Origin: Planctomycetaceae bacterium
GTDB taxonomy: Bacteria; Planctomycetota; Planctomycetia; Pirellulales; PNKZ01
Length of the DNA stretch: 32,429 nucleotides
Assembly (NCBI GenBank): GCA_016793115.1
Contig: JAEUIN010000176.1
Coordinates: forward strand, 1-32,429
Direction of reading: 5' to 3'
Shown here piece by piece: positions 24,479-32,429 of this stretch. The first letter of the stretch is position 1. Each line of letters begins with the position of its first letter. The notes beneath the pieces are model-generated. The model worked only from the letters and a program-made list of their open reading frames with translations. It had not been told where the DNA came from and did not search any database. The translations under genes were made by a program, and so were the position numbers.

Positions 24479-25168
24479 ATGCTGCGAACGCTAAAGAACT
24501 ATGTGCGCCGCCGGCGTTTGACGAGCCGCGGCATCGTTCCCGAGATTCGGATTTCGACATGGACGGCCGGCGCACGATCCGGAATGTGGACCATCGCGAC
24601 GGAGTCGCTTGCGGCCGACGGCGTCGTGCTGTCGTTCGGCGTCGGGGATAATCTCGCCTGGGAACTAGCGCTCATCGAACGGTTCGGCGTCGCGGTTCAT
24701 GCCTTCGATCCGACGCCGGCCAGCGTCGCTTGGGCGGCCAAGCAACAACTCCCCGCCGGCTTACGCTTCCACGCGATCGGACTTGCGGGCCACGACGGGG
24801 AATTGACGTTCACGCTTCCCGCACGCGGGAGCCGCTTTAATTTTCGTCCGCAGGACTCCGGCGATTCGGCGGTCGGCGGCGTGAAGGCTCCCGTTCGTCG
24901 ACTCTCGACGCACCTCGAACACCTGGGATTGGATCGCGTCGAGATTCTGAAGCTCGACATCGAAGGGGGCGAATATGCTTCGCTCGACGAGGTTTATTCC
25001 GGCCGCATCGCGCCGCGACAATTGCTGCTGGAGTTTCATCACCACTTCCCCGGCGTCGGCATTCCGCGGACGGAAGAAGCGGTCGCGAAATTGCGCGCCG
25101 CAGGCTACCGCATCTTCCACATGTCGCCCCGCGGTCTCGAAATGAGCTTCCTCCGCGACGAGCGGTAA
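24479..25168 (+). CDS. FkbM family methyltransferase
   Basis: A 229-residue SAM-dependent methyltransferase of the FkbM type, a family that methylates hydroxyl groups on sugars, lipids or secondary metabolites. The SAM-binding glycine motif is VLSFGVGDNLAWE at 50-62, followed by HAFDPTP at 74-80, and the family hallmark LKLDIEGGEY is at 157-166. The ATG at 24479 is preceded by GGGAAGG (24467-24473) at five bases; an ATG at 24434 in the same frame has no such site, so the shorter form is preferred. There is no signal peptide. It stands alone after a strong terminator and converges with tsaD, 36 bases away. The acceptor substrate is unknown. Confidence 0.85.
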   Translation: MLRTLKNYVRRRRLTSRGIVPEIRISTWTAGARSGMWTIATESLAADGVVLSFGVGDNLAWELALIERFGVAVHAFDPTPASVAWAAKQQLPAGLRFHAIGLAGHDGELTFTLPARGSRFNFRPQDSGDSAVGGVKAPVRRLSTHLEHLGLDRVEILKLDIEGGEYASLDEVYSGRIAPRQLLLEFHHHFPGVGIPRTEEAVAKLRAAGYRIFHMSPRGLEMSFLRDER

Positions 25169-25204
25169 CCCGCCGATTCGGTGCGCGTGAGAATCAAGTT
25201 GCTA

Positions 25205-26215
25205 CTAACGTTCCAGGCCCGGCACCACATCGAGTTCGAGCGACTCGACAAGACCGGCCCGCAATCTCTCCCAGGCGATTGCGCCCATCACGGCGTTGTC
25301 CGTGCACAATTCTCGCGGGGCGATGTGGAGCCGCGTTCCTCGACGTCGCATGCCTACGGTAAGTTGTTCGCGAAAGGCCCCGTTCGCCGCCACGCCGCCG
25401 CCGACGCAAAGCACGTCGCGCCCGGTACGCCGCAGCGCGAGTTCCACCTTCGCGAGCAGCACGTCGATCACCGCTTGCTGAAAGCTCGCGGCCAAATCGG
25501 CGAGGAGTTGCGAATCGGCCGGCGGCGGCACGACTTCGCTCCCCTGCGGAGCGATCGCATAGCGGACCGCGGTCTTCAGCCCGCTGAAGCTGAATTCCAA
25601 GCGATCTTCATGGATGAAGGTGCGAGGAAAGCGAAACGCTTTCGGGTCGCCGCTGCGAGCGACTTTCTCGATCGCCGGGCCGCCGGGATAGGAGAGCCCG
25701 AGCAAGCTCGCGGTCTTGTCGAACGCCTCGCCGGCCGCATCGTCGATCGTGCCGCCCAGCACGCGAAAGTCCAGCGGAGAAGCGCAATCAAACAACGTTG
25801 AATGGCCGCCGCTGACAACGAAGCCGACACAAGGAAAGACATCCTCTCTTGAGGCGACGCGGCAGGCGTAGACATGTGCGTGAATATGATTGATCGCCAC
25901 GAGCGGGACGCCGAGCGCGAGCGCGAGCGACTTTGCCGCGGCGACCCCGACCAACAGCGAGCCGGCGAGACCGGGAGTATTCGCCACCGCGACGGCCGAG
26001 ACGTCGGGAAGTGACGCCTCGGCCTTGCGCAGGCATTCGTCGATCACCGGGAGGATGCGTTCGACGTGGGCCCGCGACGCGATCTCGGGCACGACGCCGC
26101 CGAAGCGTTGATGGAGCGCGTCTTGGGTTGCGACGCTCGAGCCGCGAACGACGAGTCGTTCGTCGATCAGCGCGGCCGCGGTTTCGTCGCACGTCGATTC
26201 GATCACCAGCAGCAT
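25205..26215 (-). CDS. tsaD: tRNA N6-adenosine threonylcarbamoyltransferase TsaD
   Basis: A 336-residue TsaD (Kae1/Gcp family). With TsaB and TsaE it transfers the threonylcarbamoyl group from threonylcarbamoyl-AMP to A37 of tRNAs that read ANN codons, an essential modification. The N-terminus MLLVIESTCDETA matches the ATPase-fold start, metal ligands H110 and H114 lie in NHIHAHVYA, VVSGGHSTL follows, and the C-terminal CTDNAVMGA motif supplies the third ligand, an aspartate. Length is normal. The ATG at 26215 lies only four bases after the stop of the upstream oxidoreductase gene, so translation is probably coupled. Codon use and GC match the neighbours. Confidence 0.96.
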   Translation of the reverse strand: MLLVIESTCDETAAALIDERLVVRGSSVATQDALHQRFGGVVPEIASRAHVERILPVIDECLRKAEASLPDVSAVAVANTPGLAGSLLVGVAAAKSLALALGVPLVAINHIHAHVYACRVASREDVFPCVGFVVSGGHSTLFDCASPLDFRVLGGTIDDAAGEAFDKTASLLGLSYPGGPAIEKVARSGDPKAFRFPRTFIHEDRLEFSFSGLKTAVRYAIAPQGSEVVPPPADSQLLADLAASFQQAVIDVLLAKVELALRRTGRDVLCVGGGVAANGAFREQLTVGMRRRGTRLHIAPRELCTDNAVMGAIAWERLRAGLVESLELDVVPGLER

Positions 26216-26219
26216 GCGC

Positions 26220-27452
26220 TTAGCCGCCCCACTTCGCGAGTTGGGCGGTGCGATAGGCCTTGTTGCCTAGATGCGCGGCGTACACGGCCGACACGCCCGC
26301 CTCGGCCGGAGCGACCGGCTTCGCCCGGCTCCGCATGCATTCGACCCAATTGGTGAGGTGCAGCAACTCGCCGTCGGGCTGGTCGTAGAAATCCGCGCCG
26401 CGCGGGCCCGTGCCGAGAATCATCTCGCTGTAAGGGACCGTGCTCTTGCGTTCGGGGTAGATGATGTGCCCGCCGCGGTCGGCGTAGAGCGTGGCCTCTT
26501 TGCCCATGATTTCGATCATCGACGCATTGCGGGCGTTGACGAACGTACCTTCGAAATAGACCTGCACTTTGCGATCAGGATAGCGCACGAGCGTTTGGAT
26601 CGTGTCGGGCGTTTGCCAGATGCCTTCGGTTTGGAAGTGGTCGCCGATCGTCACGGCCGATTCCGGCTTATCGAGGCCGACGAGCCAATTGGCGACGTCT
26701 TGCCAGTGGACCATGAGGTCGGTGAGGATGCCGCCGCCGAAATCCCAAAACCAGCGCCAGTTGCGGAACTTGTATTCGTCGAACGGCTGCTCCGGCGCGT
26801 TGCCGAGGAAGTCTTTCCAGTTGAGCGAGTTGGAGTCGACGTTGAGCTTGTTGATTTTGTGTCGCGGCGCGTTGCGATTCCACGTGAGATGCACTTTGTG
26901 GATTTCGCCGAGCGTGCCCGCCTGAATGATTTCGGCCGCCTTCTGCAAGTGGGGCATGCTGCGCTGCTGCATGCCGACCTGCACGACGCGCTTGTAGTTG
27001 TTTTGAGCGTCGATCACGGCTTGGCCTTCGCTGAGATCGTGCGTGAGCGGTTTCTCGACGTAGACGTCTTTGCCGGCCGCACAGGCGTCGACGGTCATCG
27101 GCACGTGCCAGTGATCGGGCGCGCCGATCAAGACGGCGTCGATGTCTTTGCGGTCGAGAACCTCGCGATACGACTTCGACGTGATCGCTTGCGGGTCGGC
27201 CAGTTGCTTGGCTTGATCGAGATGGACGTCCCAAATATCGCAGACGGCGGCGATGCGGACGCCGGGGACTTTGACGAGCGACTCCATCAGTTTGCGGCAA
27301 CGCCCGCCGGTGCCGATGCAGGCGACGTTGATCGTTTCGTTCGCGAAGAAGCCGCGGCTCGTCGCGGTGAATCCGGCCGTGAGCGCGGCGGTCGTCGCGG
27401 CGGCCGAAGTCTTCAGGAAGCTGCGGCGATCGAACGGTGCGGCATGAGACAT
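26220..27452 (-). CDS. Gfo/Idh/MocA family oxidoreductase, Tat-exported
   Basis: A 410-residue NAD(P)-dependent oxidoreductase of the Gfo/Idh/MocA family, of a type very numerous in planctomycetes and usually linked to sugar or inositol catabolism. A twin-arginine signal DRRSFLKTSAAATTAALTAG lies at 8-27; the Rossmann motif is GTGGR at 47-51 and the conserved EKP is at 133-135 in DVYVEKPLTHD. The Tat signal implies export as a folded protein with its bound cofactor. The ATG at 27452 gives this signal. It is the first gene of a likely two-gene unit with tsaD (four-base gap), although the functions appear unrelated. The substrate is unknown. Confidence 0.92.
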   Translation of the reverse strand: MSHAAPFDRRSFLKTSAAATTAALTAGFTATSRGFFANETINVACIGTGGRCRKLMESLVKVPGVRIAAVCDIWDVHLDQAKQLADPQAITSKSYREVLDRKDIDAVLIGAPDHWHVPMTVDACAAGKDVYVEKPLTHDLSEGQAVIDAQNNYKRVVQVGMQQRSMPHLQKAAEIIQAGTLGEIHKVHLTWNRNAPRHKINKLNVDSNSLNWKDFLGNAPEQPFDEYKFRNWRWFWDFGGGILTDLMVHWQDVANWLVGLDKPESAVTIGDHFQTEGIWQTPDTIQTLVRYPDRKVQVYFEGTFVNARNASMIEIMGKEATLYADRGGHIIYPERKSTVPYSEMILGTGPRGADFYDQPDGELLHLTNWVECMRSRAKPVAPAEAGVSAVYAAHLGNKAYRTAQLAKWGG

Positions 27453-27547
27453 GGCGGAAGATTCCGGGAGTGTGTGCGGCGGGGGAGGGGCGAATGCGCG
27501 GCAAGAGTCGACGAGGCCGGCGACCGCCGTATTCTGGACGCCCGCGA

Positions 27548-29458
27548 CTACGAATTCAACTCGACGGCCTCTTCCCAGTGTTCATAAAGCTGCGCGAGTT
27601 TCGCGCGCAGTGAATCCATTTCGGCTTGGCATTGCTTGACGAGCCGACCGTCGCGCATGGTGTCGGGCAGGATGAGCTTCGCATGCAGCGCTTCAATTTG
27701 GGCTTCGTGTTGGGCGATGTCGGCTTCGACGTCGGCGACTTTGCGATAGGGAAACTTGCGCTTGCGGCGTTCTTTCTTGGCGGCGTCGGAGCGCGCGTCG
27801 GACGTCGGCGCGGGAGCAGGCTTGCGCTTGGCTTCCACAGCGGCGGAGTCTTCTTCCGCGCGGCGCCGCTGCATGTCGAGATAGGTTTCGTAGTTTCCCT
27901 CCAAGACGCGGAAGCGATCCGGCTCGACCACAAGAATGTGATCGCAAACGCGGTTCAGAAAGTAGCGATCGTGACTGACGAACAACACGGTGCCGTCGAA
28001 CGCGAGCAGCGAGCGCTCGAGCGAATCGCAGGCCCAAAGATCGAGATGGTTCGTCGGCTCGTCGAGAATGAGTACGTTCGGCTCGTCGACGGACAGTTTC
28101 GCCAGCGCGGCGCGGCTCCGCTCGCCGCCGCTCAAGCTATCGACCCGCTGGAAGACGATTTCGCCGGTGAGCCCGAACTTCGCCAGCAGATCGCGGCGTT
28201 GCGGTTCGTTGAACTCTTTATGCGTCGGCCGGACGACTTCGACGACTTCGGCGTCGTCGGCAATGCCTTGCAGCAATTGATCGTAGTAGCCGACTTTCAC
28301 GCCCGCGCCGAGTACGACGCGCCCTTCCGTCGGCGGCAGCTTGCCGACGATGACCTTCAAGAGCGTGGTTTTGCCCGTGCCGTTGGGACCGAGAATGCCC
28401 CACCGCTCGCCGCGCAGCACGTCGAACGAAAGGTCGCGAAACAGCGGCCGATCGAAGGCTTTGGAAAGATGCTCGGCGCGGACGACGATGTCCCCCGTGC
28501 GCGACGCCGGAGCGAAGCCCATCGGCGGGCCGACGATTTCGCGCGGCGCTTCGATGCGCTCGACGCGTTCGAGCTTCTTCTCGCGATCTTTGGCCTGCGC
28601 GGATTTCTGACCATAGAAATTCTTGCGGATAAACTCTTCGGTCTTGGCGATGTATTCCTGCTGCTTTTCGAACGTGCGGGCCTGCACCTTGACTCGCTCT
28701 TCCTTCTGTTGCCAATAGGCGGAGAAATTGCCGACGTAGGAATCGACCGTGCCGCGATAAAGCTCGAGCGTGCGGTTGGTGACTTTGTCGAGAAAGTAGC
28801 GGTCGTGGCTGACGACGATTACCGCTTGATCGGCCGACGACAGGAACGTTTCGAGCCATTGCGTGGCTTCGATGTCCAAATGGTTCGACGGTTCGTCGAG
28901 CAGCAGCACATCGGGCTCGCGGAGCAGAGTCTTCGCGAGGAGCAAGCGGTTGAGCTGGCCGCCGCTGAGCACATTGAGCGGGCGACGGTAGGCGTCGGGC
29001 GTGAAGCCGAGGCCGCCGAGCACGCGCTCGATTTTGTAGTCGAGGTTGTAGGCGTCGTGGCGTTGGATTTCGTGCTGCAGGGCGTCGTAGCGGGCGGCGA
29101 GTTTGGCATGTTCGGCGTCGCCGCGCGTTGCGGCGAGCTTTTCGGCCGCGGCTTCCGCTTCCGTGACGAGCGCCACGATCGGGGCGAGCGCCGTCTTGGC
29201 TTCGTCCCACAACACGCGCCCCGGATCGAACTGCGGTTGCTGCTCCAAATAGTCGAGCCGTGCGGTGCGATGGAGCGATACACTGCCTGCGTCGGCCTCC
29301 AATTGGCCGGCAAGGATTTTCATCAGCGTCGACTTCCCCGCGCCGTTTGGGCCGACGAGGCCGATCTTTTCCCCCGGGCGGAGTTCGAACGTGACGCCGT
29401 CGAGCACCGGCTCCGGCCCGAAATGCTTCACCACTCCTTCGACGTCGAGCAAGATCAT
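27548..29458 (-). CDS. ABC-F family ATPase (Uup/EttA-like)
   Basis: A 636-residue ABC-F protein: two ATP-binding cassettes and no membrane part, acting on ribosomes to relieve stalling or tune translation. The first cassette has Walker A GPNGAGKST at 36-44 and signature LSGGQLNRL; the second has Walker A GPNGTGKTT at 357-365 and signature LSGGERSRA. Between them lies the charged helical linker that reaches the peptidyl-transferase centre. After the second cassette, an Ala/Pro linker leads to a C-terminal coiled coil (about 560-630), as in Uup. The ATG at 29458 overlaps the stop of the upstream FAD gene in ATGA, and MILLDVEGVVKHFG is a normal ABC-F start; the open frame further upstream is antisense-like shadow of the FAD gene. 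Confidence 0.93.
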   Translation of the reverse strand: MILLDVEGVVKHFGPEPVLDGVTFELRPGEKIGLVGPNGAGKSTLMKILAGQLEADAGSVSLHRTARLDYLEQQPQFDPGRVLWDEAKTALAPIVALVTEAEAAAEKLAATRGDAEHAKLAARYDALQHEIQRHDAYNLDYKIERVLGGLGFTPDAYRRPLNVLSGGQLNRLLLAKTLLREPDVLLLDEPSNHLDIEATQWLETFLSSADQAVIVVSHDRYFLDKVTNRTLELYRGTVDSYVGNFSAYWQQKEERVKVQARTFEKQQEYIAKTEEFIRKNFYGQKSAQAKDREKKLERVERIEAPREIVGPPMGFAPASRTGDIVVRAEHLSKAFDRPLFRDLSFDVLRGERWGILGPNGTGKTTLLKVIVGKLPPTEGRVVLGAGVKVGYYDQLLQGIADDAEVVEVVRPTHKEFNEPQRRDLLAKFGLTGEIVFQRVDSLSGGERSRAALAKLSVDEPNVLILDEPTNHLDLWACDSLERSLLAFDGTVLFVSHDRYFLNRVCDHILVVEPDRFRVLEGNYETYLDMQRRRAEEDSAAVEAKRKPAPAPTSDARSDAAKKERRKRKFPYRKVADVEADIAQHEAQIEALHAKLILPDTMRDGRLVKQCQAEMDSLRAKLAQLYEHWEEAVELNS

Positions 29459-31074
29459 CCGCGCGGTCCTTCCAGCGGTGCGTAGCGAGCGATAATCGAG
29501 CGGGCGGCGCGAAGGCCGTCGACGGCCGCACTCACGATGCCGCCCGCATAGCCCGCCCCTTCGCCGATCGGGTACAAGCCTGCCACGCCCGTGCTTTCGA
29601 GCGTGTCGTCGTCGCGCGGGAGGCGGACCGGCGCACTGCCGCGGGCTTCGGGGCCGACGATCGTCGCCTCCGGCACGAAGCGGCCGCGCCAGCGCTGGTC
29701 GAGCAGCGGCAGGCCGCCGTGCAACGCGGCAACTACCTGCGGCGGCACGAGATCGGCGATCGAGGCGTTCACGGTGCCGCGTTTGTAGCTGGTGCGCACC
29801 GCGCCGCTCGAAGTGCGGCCTTGCAGATAATCCCGCGCCCATTGAATGGGCACGCGGTATTCGCGCCGGCCGACTTCGAAGGCCTTGGCCTCGAAGCGAC
29901 GCTGCACTTCCACGCCGGCCAGAATGTGCGGCGAGCCGAAGTCCTTGGGTTCGAGCGTGATCATGAAACCTGAGTTGGCGTAGGGGCTGTCGCGGCGCGA
30001 GAGGCTCATGCCGTTCGTCGAGAAGTAGCCCGGCTCGGAGACGCTCGGAATCACTTGCCCGCCGGCGCACATGCAAAAGCTGAACAAGTCCGACGGGCCG
30101 TGTGCGATGAGCGTGTAGTCGGCCGAGCCGAGCCGCTGCTCCAGCCGCGACTCTCCATACTGCACCCGGTTTACCAAATCTTGCGGGTGCTCGATCCGCA
30201 CGCCGAGCTGAAACGGCTTCTGCACCATCGGCACTTGGCGACGGAGCAGCATCTCATACGTGTCGCGCGCGCTGTGGCCGATCGCCAGCACCACGCAGTC
30301 GGCTTCGATTCGGCCGCTCGATGTGGCGACGGCGCGGATGCCGCGGTCGACGATTTCGACATCCTCCACTCGGCACTCGAAGCGAAAATCGCCGCCGAAC
30401 GCTTCAATGCGCTGCCGCAACGCCTTCACGACCGCCGGCAAGCGATTGCTCCCCAGGTGCGGACGATGATCGTAGAGCACCGAGGCTTTCCCTTTGCACT
30501 TGGCGAAGATTTCGAGCACGCGGCGGACGTCGGGACCGGTGTTGCGGCAGGTGAGCTTGCCGTCGCTGAACGTGCCCGCCCCCCCTTCGCCGAACAGGTA
30601 ATTGCTCTCCGGATCGTGGGGGCCGTTCTCCGTTTCCAGGGCGCGCACATCGTGAATCCGCTCGCGCACGATTTTGCCGCGCTCCAGCACGATCGGCCGG
30701 TACCCGCGCTCGGCGAGAAAGTAAGCGGCGAACAAGCCCGCCGGTCCGGAGCCGACGACGAGCGGCCGCTCGCGCAGCGGCGCGGTGCCGGCCGGCGGCA
30801 TCTCAAACGGGGGCTCCGCGAACAGCTCCGCTTGGATTCCGCGCCGCGCGGCCTGGCGGGCCCGGCTCAGGCGTGCGGCCTCGTCGTCGACGACAAGCTC
30901 CGTCGAATACACGAACGCGATGTCGCGTTTGTCCCGCAGGTCGAGGCTCTTGCGCAAAATGCGCCAGCGACGGATTTCGTCGGGCTTGAGACTCAGCGCG
31001 CCGGCCATTTCCGCAGGCAGCGCGGCCTCGGGCGCATCGACGGGTAAACGAAGATTCGAGAGTTTGATCGGCAT
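29455..31074 (-). CDS. FAD-dependent dehydrogenase (COG2509 type)
   Basis: A 539-residue flavoprotein of the FAD-dependent dehydrogenase group (COG2509). An N-terminal region (1 to about 100) typical of the group precedes the dinucleotide-binding motif VVGSGPAGLFAA at 107-118. Further landmarks are NYLFGEGGAGTFSDGKLTCR, VLAIGHSARDTYEML, and the C-terminal FAD-contact region GLYPIGEGAGYAGGI. Substrates are not established for the family. The ATG at 31074 is the natural start. Its TGA stop overlaps the start of the ABC-F gene by four bases, so the two are translationally coupled. No signal peptide is present. Confidence 0.9.
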   Translation of the reverse strand: MPIKLSNLRLPVDAPEAALPAEMAGALSLKPDEIRRWRILRKSLDLRDKRDIAFVYSTELVVDDEAARLSRARQAARRGIQAELFAEPPFEMPPAGTAPLRERPLVVGSGPAGLFAAYFLAERGYRPIVLERGKIVRERIHDVRALETENGPHDPESNYLFGEGGAGTFSDGKLTCRNTGPDVRRVLEIFAKCKGKASVLYDHRPHLGSNRLPAVVKALRQRIEAFGGDFRFECRVEDVEIVDRGIRAVATSSGRIEADCVVLAIGHSARDTYEMLLRRQVPMVQKPFQLGVRIEHPQDLVNRVQYGESRLEQRLGSADYTLIAHGPSDLFSFCMCAGGQVIPSVSEPGYFSTNGMSLSRRDSPYANSGFMITLEPKDFGSPHILAGVEVQRRFEAKAFEVGRREYRVPIQWARDYLQGRTSSGAVRTSYKRGTVNASIADLVPPQVVAALHGGLPLLDQRWRGRFVPEATIVGPEARGSAPVRLPRDDDTLESTGVAGLYPIGEGAGYAGGIVSAAVDGLRAARSIIARYAPLEGPRG

Positions 31075-31215
31075 GGCCGGCGCGGAGTTAGGCGCAAGGC
31101 GACAGTTATGAAGGACCGGTCGATTATATCATCGAGCCTGCGGATTCCGTAGACGCGATCGCGCGGCCAGCAATTCTGCTGCGCTCGCTATTCAGCGCCC
31201 TTTAGTTCGTGCCCG

Positions 31216-31476
31216 CTATTCCGTGCCCGCCGCAGGAGTCGGCTCAGAAGTTTGTTCAGCCGCCGCGGGAACGACGTTCCTCGCTCGCGGGCCTTTCGCC
31301 GATTTCTTGTCGCCCCCTTGAATTTCGTAGCTCACCGCTTGGCCCACCGTGAGTTTGCGAAAGCCGTGGCTCGGGCAGGCCGCGTGCGGAAAGAAGACGT
31401 CGGCCCCGCCGTCGGCCGGCGCGATGAAGCCGTAGCCGCGATCGTCGACCAGGATTTTCACGGTTCCTTGCGGCAT
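31216..31476 (-). CDS. Divergent cold-shock-domain protein
   Basis: An 86-residue protein with a cold-shock domain (about 1-70) and an Ala/Pro/Thr/Glu tail. The RNA-binding motifs are recognisable but altered: RGYGFI at 13-18 in place of KGFGFI, and DVFFPH at 26-31 in place of DVFVH, and the usual tryptophan of the KWFN start is missing (GTVKILVDD). It should still bind single-stranded RNA or DNA as an oligonucleotide-binding barrel. The ATG at 31476 begins the canonical MPQGTVK. It lies 139 bases downstream, on the same strand as the FAD gene that starts at 31074, and is divergent from pyrF. Confidence 0.85.
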   Translation of the reverse strand: MPQGTVKILVDDRGYGFIAPADGGADVFFPHAACPSHGFRKLTVGQAVSYEIQGGDKKSAKGPRARNVVPAAAEQTSEPTPAAGTE

Positions 31477-31649
31477 AGATTGGGCGACGGTCGTGAACTT
31501 GCTGAAGGTACGAAACGAGCCCCAAGGCTACGTCGAGAGTCCCTCGTCGACAAGACCCGCGGTGGCTTGCCGGCGGGTTACGCGAACCGGCGAGCGGCGG
31601 TAAACTTGGTCCCGTTTCGTTCGCTGCTTTCCCAACTCGCCCTATAACC

Positions 31650-32429
31650 ATGACTTCCTTCGCCGATCGCTTGTCCGCCGCTTGCCGCAAGTTCGCCAGT
31701 CCTACGGTCGTCGGGCTCGATCCGCGGTTCGAGCAGTTACCGAGCCCGCTCACGCAGGACGTCGACGCTAAGAATCGCGCCGCGGTCGCCGCAGCTTATG
31801 CGAAGTTCGGCTGCGAGATCATTGACGTCGTCGCCGCGCTCGTGCCGGCCGTGAAACCGCAGATGGCGTTCTACGAGCAACTCGGCGTCGAGGGGATGCA
31901 GGCCTTGAAGCAGGTCGTCGACCACGCGCGCCGCGCCGGGCTGCTCGTGATTCTCGACGGCAAACGCAATGACATCGGCACCACGGCCGAGGCCTATGCC
32001 GACGGCTTACTCGGCGCCGACAGCCCCTGGGGGGGCGACGCCCTCACGGTGAGCCCGTACTTGGGGAACGACAGTTTGGAACCGTTCGTGAAGACGGCGG
32101 CGGCGCGCGATGCCGGATTGTTCGTCTTGGTGAAGACGTCGAATCCGGGGAGCGGGCAGTTCCAAGATCGCAAGTTCACGGGCGACGGCGGCGAGGCGAC
32201 GCTCTATCGGCTCGTGGCCGCGGAAGTGGAACGGATGTCGGCCGCGACGGTCGGCGCTTGCGGCTACGGCCTGGCCGGCGCGGTCGTCGGCGCGACGTAC
32301 CCGCAACAACTCACGGAGCTCCGGGCGGCGATGCCGCACACGATCTTCCTCGTGCCGGGCTACGGGAGCCAAGGAGGGACGGCGAAGGATTGCGCTCCGG
32401 CGTTCGACGCGAACGGACTCGGCGCGGTG
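31650..32429 (+). CDS. pyrF: Orotidine 5'-phosphate decarboxylase (3' end beyond window)
   Basis: The first 260 codons of a subfamily 2 PyrF, which decarboxylates OMP to UMP in the last step of pyrimidine synthesis. Visible motifs are VVGLDPRFEQLP (D24), VKPQMAFYEQLG, the catalytic segment LVILDGKRNDIGTTA with K105, the spaced substrate site LTVSPYLG, and the C-terminal phosphate-binding FLVPGYGSQGG. The ATG at 31650 matches known starts; no ribosome binding site is seen (CGCCCTATAACC precedes it). The frame stays open to the right edge, and most of the expected length of about 270-310 residues is present. Confidence 0.95.
   Translation, partial: MTSFADRLSAACRKFASPTVVGLDPRFEQLPSPLTQDVDAKNRAAVAAAYAKFGCEIIDVVAALVPAVKPQMAFYEQLGVEGMQALKQVVDHARRAGLLVILDGKRNDIGTTAEAYADGLLGADSPWGGDALTVSPYLGNDSLEPFVKTAAARDAGLFVLVKTSNPGSGQFQDRKFTGDGGEATLYRLVAAEVERMSAATVGACGYGLAGAVVGATYPQQLTELRAAMPHTIFLVPGYGSQGGTAKDCAPAFDANGLGAV

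Noticed and set aside
29459..30076. 206-codon N-terminal extension of the ABC-F protein
   Set aside because: The extra part overlaps the FAD-dehydrogenase gene in another frame, is Arg-rich and begins at a TTG without a ribosome binding site. The ATG at 29458 gives a normal ABC-F start.

Overview
The window comes from a planctomycete chromosome, probably of the Pirellulales type. The evidence is a partial 16S rRNA gene at the left edge that carries the Planctomycetales form of the EUB338 site (GCAGCCACCCGTAGGTGT, EUB338-II). The protein content agrees: a Tat-exported DUF1501 protein, a Tat-exported Gfo/Idh/MocA oxidoreductase, large secreted multi-domain proteins and many secreted proteins of unknown function. 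The DNA is GC-rich, Shine-Dalgarno sites are patchy, and genes are mostly single or in two-gene units with repeat-bearing spacers.

Left part (1-7440): the 5' end of a 16S rRNA gene pointing left, with its promoter and a boxA-like element. Next come a Bax inhibitor-1/YccA membrane protein with a clear intrinsic terminator, a Dps ferritin, a nitroreductase, a lipoprotein, a leftward pair (CoA-disulfide reductase fused to rhodanese, and a secreted alpha/beta hydrolase), and a 68-residue protein with two CxxCxGxG motifs. Dps, nitroreductase and the thiol/persulfide reductase all fit redox and stress handling, but nothing shows that they are co-regulated.

Middle (7440-17400): a DUF1501 protein and a divergent MgtA-type P-type ATPase. 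They are followed by a looser accessory-looking stretch: a YbjN-like secreted protein, a DUF3592-like membrane protein, a membrane-anchored coiled-coil DUF4041/GIY-YIG protein of lower GC, a 61-residue membrane peptide and a secreted metallophosphoesterase. Copies of one dispersed repeat lie around and within this stretch, in opposite orientations on its two sides. The clearest candidate for something poorly described here is the lone DUF4041/GIY-YIG gene.

Right part (17395-32429): an HtrA-type protease, an unknown secreted protein, and a 1319-residue exported protein that joins a von Willebrand A domain, TPR-like segments, a secretin/TonB short-N-terminus-like domain, a Gly/Met-rich linker and a DUF2135-like domain; it ends at a textbook terminator. 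Then follow an FkbM methyltransferase, the pair Gfo/Idh/MocA and tsaD, the pair FAD-dependent dehydrogenase and ABC-F ATPase (ATGA overlap), a divergent cold-shock-domain protein, and the start of pyrF, cut by the window edge.

Two families of short intergenic repeats stand out: a palindromic one (4453, 7018, 7465-7542) and a 39-base one (11811, 15741, 17042), the first copy of the latter being amplified into 15-base tandem units. I see no tRNA, CRISPR array, insertion sequence, integrase or prophage module.
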